From: CAYTQK01 sp964439745
Lineage (GTDB): Bacteria; Desulfobacterota; Desulfobacteria; Desulfobacterales; Desulfosudaceae
Direction of reading: 5' to 3'
Assembly: GCA_964439745.1 (NCBI GenBank)
Contig: CAYTQK010000156.1
Location: 1 to 7,927 of the forward strand
DNA length: 7,927 bases
A program made the position numbers and the translations under genes. Shown in pieces: positions 6,104-7,927 of this stretch (within the stretch, counting starts at the first letter, position 1; each line of letters begins with the position of its first letter). Under the pieces are notes generated by a model that was not told the DNA's origin, ran no database searches, and worked only from the letters and a program-made list of their open reading frames with translations.

Positions 6104-7249
6104 ATGGGAAAATTTTCATCGACGCGGAACCGACATCTGGATATGGTGAACAAACAAGCATCCATTCATACGCCGCCCACCTTCATCCGCCTGCTGACCC
6201 GGCTGGGCAGCCCCGTCCCCCTGGTGCCGGAGGAGCGGAGCAAGCGGATCTCGGCGGTTTTTCTGCTGCTGGCCAGCACAGTGGTTTTTGTCACTTTTTC
6301 GCTATACCATATTTATGTCGGCAATTATTTCGTTCTGATGGCCAATGCCATCGCCCTGACCGGTTTTGTCCTGCTGCTGCTGGGGCTGCGCCGGATGGAA
6401 CGCGGACTGGTGCTGTACTGGATCATGGCTTTCTGCTTCATGCTCTTCTGCGGCATCATCGTTGTCCTGGGCCGCACGGAAATCTCCTACTTTCTGTGGA
6501 TCTTCATCTTTCCCGCGGTGGGGTTTTCCATTCTGGGCGCCCGGCAGGGGCTGGCGGCCAGCCTCCTTTTTCTGGTAATCAGTATTGTCCTCATGTCCGT
6601 ACCCCGGTCCTGGCTGCACACGCCGCCCTATTCCGCATACATACTGGTGCGATCCATTGTCATCTACCTGACCATCACCCTTATTTTTTTCTATTATGAG
6701 ACCTCCCAGCAGATTCTGATCCAGTATATCCAGCGGGAAAAAACCAAGTTTGAGAACGCCTCCAAGGTGGATGCCCTGACCGGCCTGGCCAACCGCCGGG
6801 ACATTGCCGAAAAACTCGCCATTGAACGGCTGCGGCAGCTGCGCATGGGCCATCCTTTGACGGTGATCCTCGGGGACATAGACGATTTCAAGCATCTGAA
6901 CGACACCCATGGCCATGACGCCGGCGACCATGTCCTCCAGCGGGTGGCGCGGGAGATGCAGCGCCACACCCGGGACATCGACTGCCCGGCTCGCTGGGGC
7001 GGTGAAGAATTTCTCATCATGCTGGTGGAAACTGATCGGGAAAGCGGGCGGAAGGTGGCCGAACGGCTGCGCCAGACCATTGCCGCCACGCGATTCCGAT
7101 ACAACGGCAGGGACCTGTCCGTGACCATGACCTTCGGGGTGACCAGCTGCCAGGAATCGGAAAATGATATCGACGCCTGCATCAAACGGGCGGACGAGGC
7201 CATGTATGTCGGCAAAAAGCAGGGCAAAAACCGAGTAATCGCGGGATGA
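6104..7249 (+). CDS. Membrane-bound GGDEF diguanylate cyclase
   Basis: The 381-aa protein should make cyclic di-GMP from two GTP at the cytoplasmic face of the inner membrane. The N-terminal part has about six hydrophobic helices (roughly 50-68, 73-94, 103-122, 128-146, 147-166, 178-198), an unassigned membrane sensor. A short helix (199-220) connects to the GGDEF domain, which opens with 'DALTGLANRR' (223-232). Mg/GTP-binding 'GDIDDFKHLNDTHGHDAGD' lies at 257-275. The active site is 'RWGGEEF' (297-303), and the inhibitory I-site RDID (290-293) sits exactly five residues before GGEEF, so product feedback is expected. 'FGVTS' and 'ADEAMYVGKKQGKNRV' close the domain. All catalytic residues look intact and there is no EAL domain. 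The start is uncertain: neither ATG 6104 nor ATG 6143 (residue 14) has a good ribosome-binding site. It is followed after 18 bp by the cysteine-module gene. Confidence 0.92.
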   Translation: MGKFSSTRNRHLDMVNKQASIHTPPTFIRLLTRLGSPVPLVPEERSKRISAVFLLLASTVVFVTFSLYHIYVGNYFVLMANAIALTGFVLLLLGLRRMERGLVLYWIMAFCFMLFCGIIVVLGRTEISYFLWIFIFPAVGFSILGARQGLAASLLFLVISIVLMSVPRSWLHTPPYSAYILVRSIVIYLTITLIFFYYETSQQILIQYIQREKTKFENASKVDALTGLANRRDIAEKLAIERLRQLRMGHPLTVILGDIDDFKHLNDTHGHDAGDHVLQRVAREMQRHTRDIDCPARWGGEEFLIMLVETDRESGRKVAERLRQTIAATRFRYNGRDLSVTMTFGVTSCQESENDIDACIKRADEAMYVGKKQGKNRVIAG

Positions 7250-7267
7250 CGGGAGAAGGAGCGAACT

Positions 7268-7711
7268 ATGACACACGAAGATGCCGGGCATTACAGTGCC
7301 AAGCACCCGGAAGGAACGGTACTCCAGCCTGGGCTGGCGGCGGCGGTCAAGGAACAGGCGACCGACGGACATATCAGCTGCGCCGCGGCCCACCAGATCG
7401 CCAAAGACAAGCAGGTGACCCCGGCCAAAATCGGCCAGACCATCGACCTGCTGGAATACCGCATCATCAAGTGCCAGCTGGGCCTGTTCGGGTATGCGCC
7501 GGAAAAGAAGGTGGTCAAGGCGGCGGCGGAAACGGACATATCAGCCGAACTGCAGGCCGCCCTGGACGAGCAAGCGGATGCAAAGGGCAGAATCGCCTGT
7601 GCCGACTGCTGGCGGATCGCGGACGGCCTGTCCCTGCCCCGCATGGCGGTGTCGGCTGCCTGCGAGACCCTGGGTATGAAGGTGACGCCGTGTCAGCTGG
7701 GAGCGTTTTGA
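7268..7711 (+). CDS. Small protein of two tandem cysteine 'CQLG[LA]F' modules, function unknown
   Basis: This 147-aa soluble protein is an internal duplication. Module 1 (about 23-76) and module 2 (about 95-147) align as L-x-x-A-x-x-E-Q-A ... G-x-I-x-C-A ... I-A ... P ... L-x-x-x-x-x-x-C-Q-L-G-x-F. Each has a Cys in 'I[SA]CA' (38 and 111) and one in 'CQLG' (69 and 142). Module 2 adds Cys 114 and 132. A Lys/Ala-rich linker (77-94) joins them, and module 1 ends 'GLFGY' where module 2 ends the protein at 'GAF'. Each module looks mainly helical, with a possible helix-turn-helix feel in the middle. The spaced cysteines could bind a metal or form disulfides. I think similar conserved hypotheticals occur in deltaproteobacteria but know no function. 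AAGGAG lies 8 nt before the ATG. The gene follows the diguanylate cyclase by 18 bp, so co-transcription is likely. Confidence 0.85.
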   Translation: MTHEDAGHYSAKHPEGTVLQPGLAAAVKEQATDGHISCAAAHQIAKDKQVTPAKIGQTIDLLEYRIIKCQLGLFGYAPEKKVVKAAAETDISAELQAALDEQADAKGRIACADCWRIADGLSLPRMAVSAACETLGMKVTPCQLGAF

Positions 7712-7768
7712 GGGTTGACGGGTGTGGGGTTGATGGGTTTGAGGTGGTCGGGTTTACGGGGTATTGGG
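7712..7768 (+). other. G-rich tract, potential G-quadruplex
   Basis: Directly after the stop codon, the plus strand is G/T-rich with G-runs at 7712-7714, 7720-7722, 7726-7729, 7735-7737, 7750-7752, 7758-7761 and 7766-7768. The first four runs are separated by 5, 3 and 5 nt and fit the usual G3N1-7 quadruplex pattern. The tract reads as degenerate GGGTTGA-type units. In the mRNA it could fold at the 3' end of the cyclase operon. Confidence 0.45.
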
Positions 7769-7806
7769 CAAGATTCCCACGGGGCCTGCGGCCCCTCGGA
7801 ATGACG
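7765..7806 (-). repeat. Dispersed repeat, copy B (inverted), with perfect hairpin core
   Basis: Read on the minus strand, this copy begins CGTCATTCCGAGG and ends GGGAATCTTGCCCA, as in copy A at 5976-6015. Its core is a perfect hairpin: GGGGCC (7781-7786), TGC loop, GGCCCC (7790-7795). The decamer ATACCGGTGA lies beside both copies (6029-6038 plus; 7833-7824 minus) but on opposite sides. No T-tract follows the hairpin, so terminator activity for the cyclase operon is only possible. Confidence 0.65.
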
Positions 7807-7863
7807 TGTATGCGGGCGGGCTTTCACCGGTATGGGCCGCATGACACCGTGGACGGTACGCGG

Positions 7864-7906
7864 GCAGTCCCTGTCCTGCGTCACAGCTATGAGGGGACAG
7901 GACTGC
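7864..7906. repeat. Strong inverted repeat near the right edge
   Basis: GCAGTCCCTGTCC (7864-7876) pairs with GGACAGGACTGC (7895-7906) over 12 bp with one bulged C, around an 18-nt loop. C-rich sequence follows (TTCCCCCC). It resembles the GGGGACAGGACTGC-type palindromes that I recall around REP-associated (Y1) transposases in related bacteria, but no transposase is in view. The rest of 7807-7927 shows no gene. Confidence 0.5.
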
Positions 7907-7927
7907 TTCCCCCCGCCGCTGGGGCGC

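Noticed and set aside
5944..6165. Minus-strand small ORF (73 aa) with 'CAPRNDEK'
   Set aside because: It reads through dispersed repeat copy A, and such peptides are typical spurious ORFs over these repeats.
6302..7393. Minus-strand open frame of 363 codons across the cyclase gene
   Set aside because: Opposite strand of an intact GGDEF protein; the translation is rich in His/Gln/Gly without domains.
5976..7806. Composite transposon or CRISPR-like array formed by the repeats
   Set aside because: Only two short copies in opposite orientation, no transposase, no regular spacers and no target duplications seen.
7693..7884. Minus-strand 63-aa ORF rich in Pro/Asn/Thr
   Set aside because: Its composition comes from the complement of the G-rich tract and repeat copy B; no ribosome-binding site or homology pattern.

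Overview
The window is G+C-rich DNA carrying single-domain and regulatory genes typical of an anaerobic proteobacterium. A sulfate-reducing deltaproteobacterium (Desulfobacterales-like) is my best guess. It rests on the DUF1846 protein, the C_GCAxxG_C_C cysteine protein, a PKS acyltransferase tail, and dispersed 'CGTCATTCCGAGG...GGGAATCTTGCCCA' repeats that I recall from such genomes. No rRNA, tRNA, CRISPR array, transposase or phage gene is visible.

Layout. (1) Positions 2-664 (+) hold the 3' end of a polyketide/fatty-acid-synthase-type acyltransferase domain entering from the left edge; it ends in a short charged helix with no carrier domain after it. (2) Four genes on the minus strand, transcribed right to left, run GNAT acetyltransferase (4309-3500, probable TTG start), hotdog thioesterase (3401-3018), C_GCAxxG_C_C redox-type cysteine protein (2958-2434) and DUF1846 protein (2323-803). 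They are colinear with 59-110 bp gaps and could be one operon. (3) A 275-bp divergent intergenic region (4310-4584) has a good sigma70-like promoter for the rightward gene, a weaker one for the leftward gene, and a perfect 14-bp palindrome. (4) An MscS-family mechanosensitive channel lies at 4585-5715 (+). (5) A 388-bp gene-free stretch (5716-6103) contains an imperfect inverted repeat and one copy of a dispersed repeat. (6) A six-TM GGDEF diguanylate cyclase (6104-7249) is followed 18 bp later by a 147-aa protein made of two copies of a cysteine-containing 'CQLG[LA]F' module (7268-7711). (7) A non-coding right end has a G-rich tract, a second, inverted copy of the dispersed repeat, and a strong hairpin near the edge.

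How the genes relate. The diguanylate cyclase and the duplicated-cysteine protein almost certainly share a transcript, which makes the latter a candidate partner in c-di-GMP signalling or redox sensing. The minus-strand cluster joins acyl-group enzymes (GNAT, thioesterase) to two proteins of unknown role; a joint pathway is only a guess. I found no clear defence, mobile or biosynthetic system. The most unusual items are the duplicated cysteine module next to the cyclase, the cluster around DUF1846, and the inverted repeat copies that bracket the cyclase pair.
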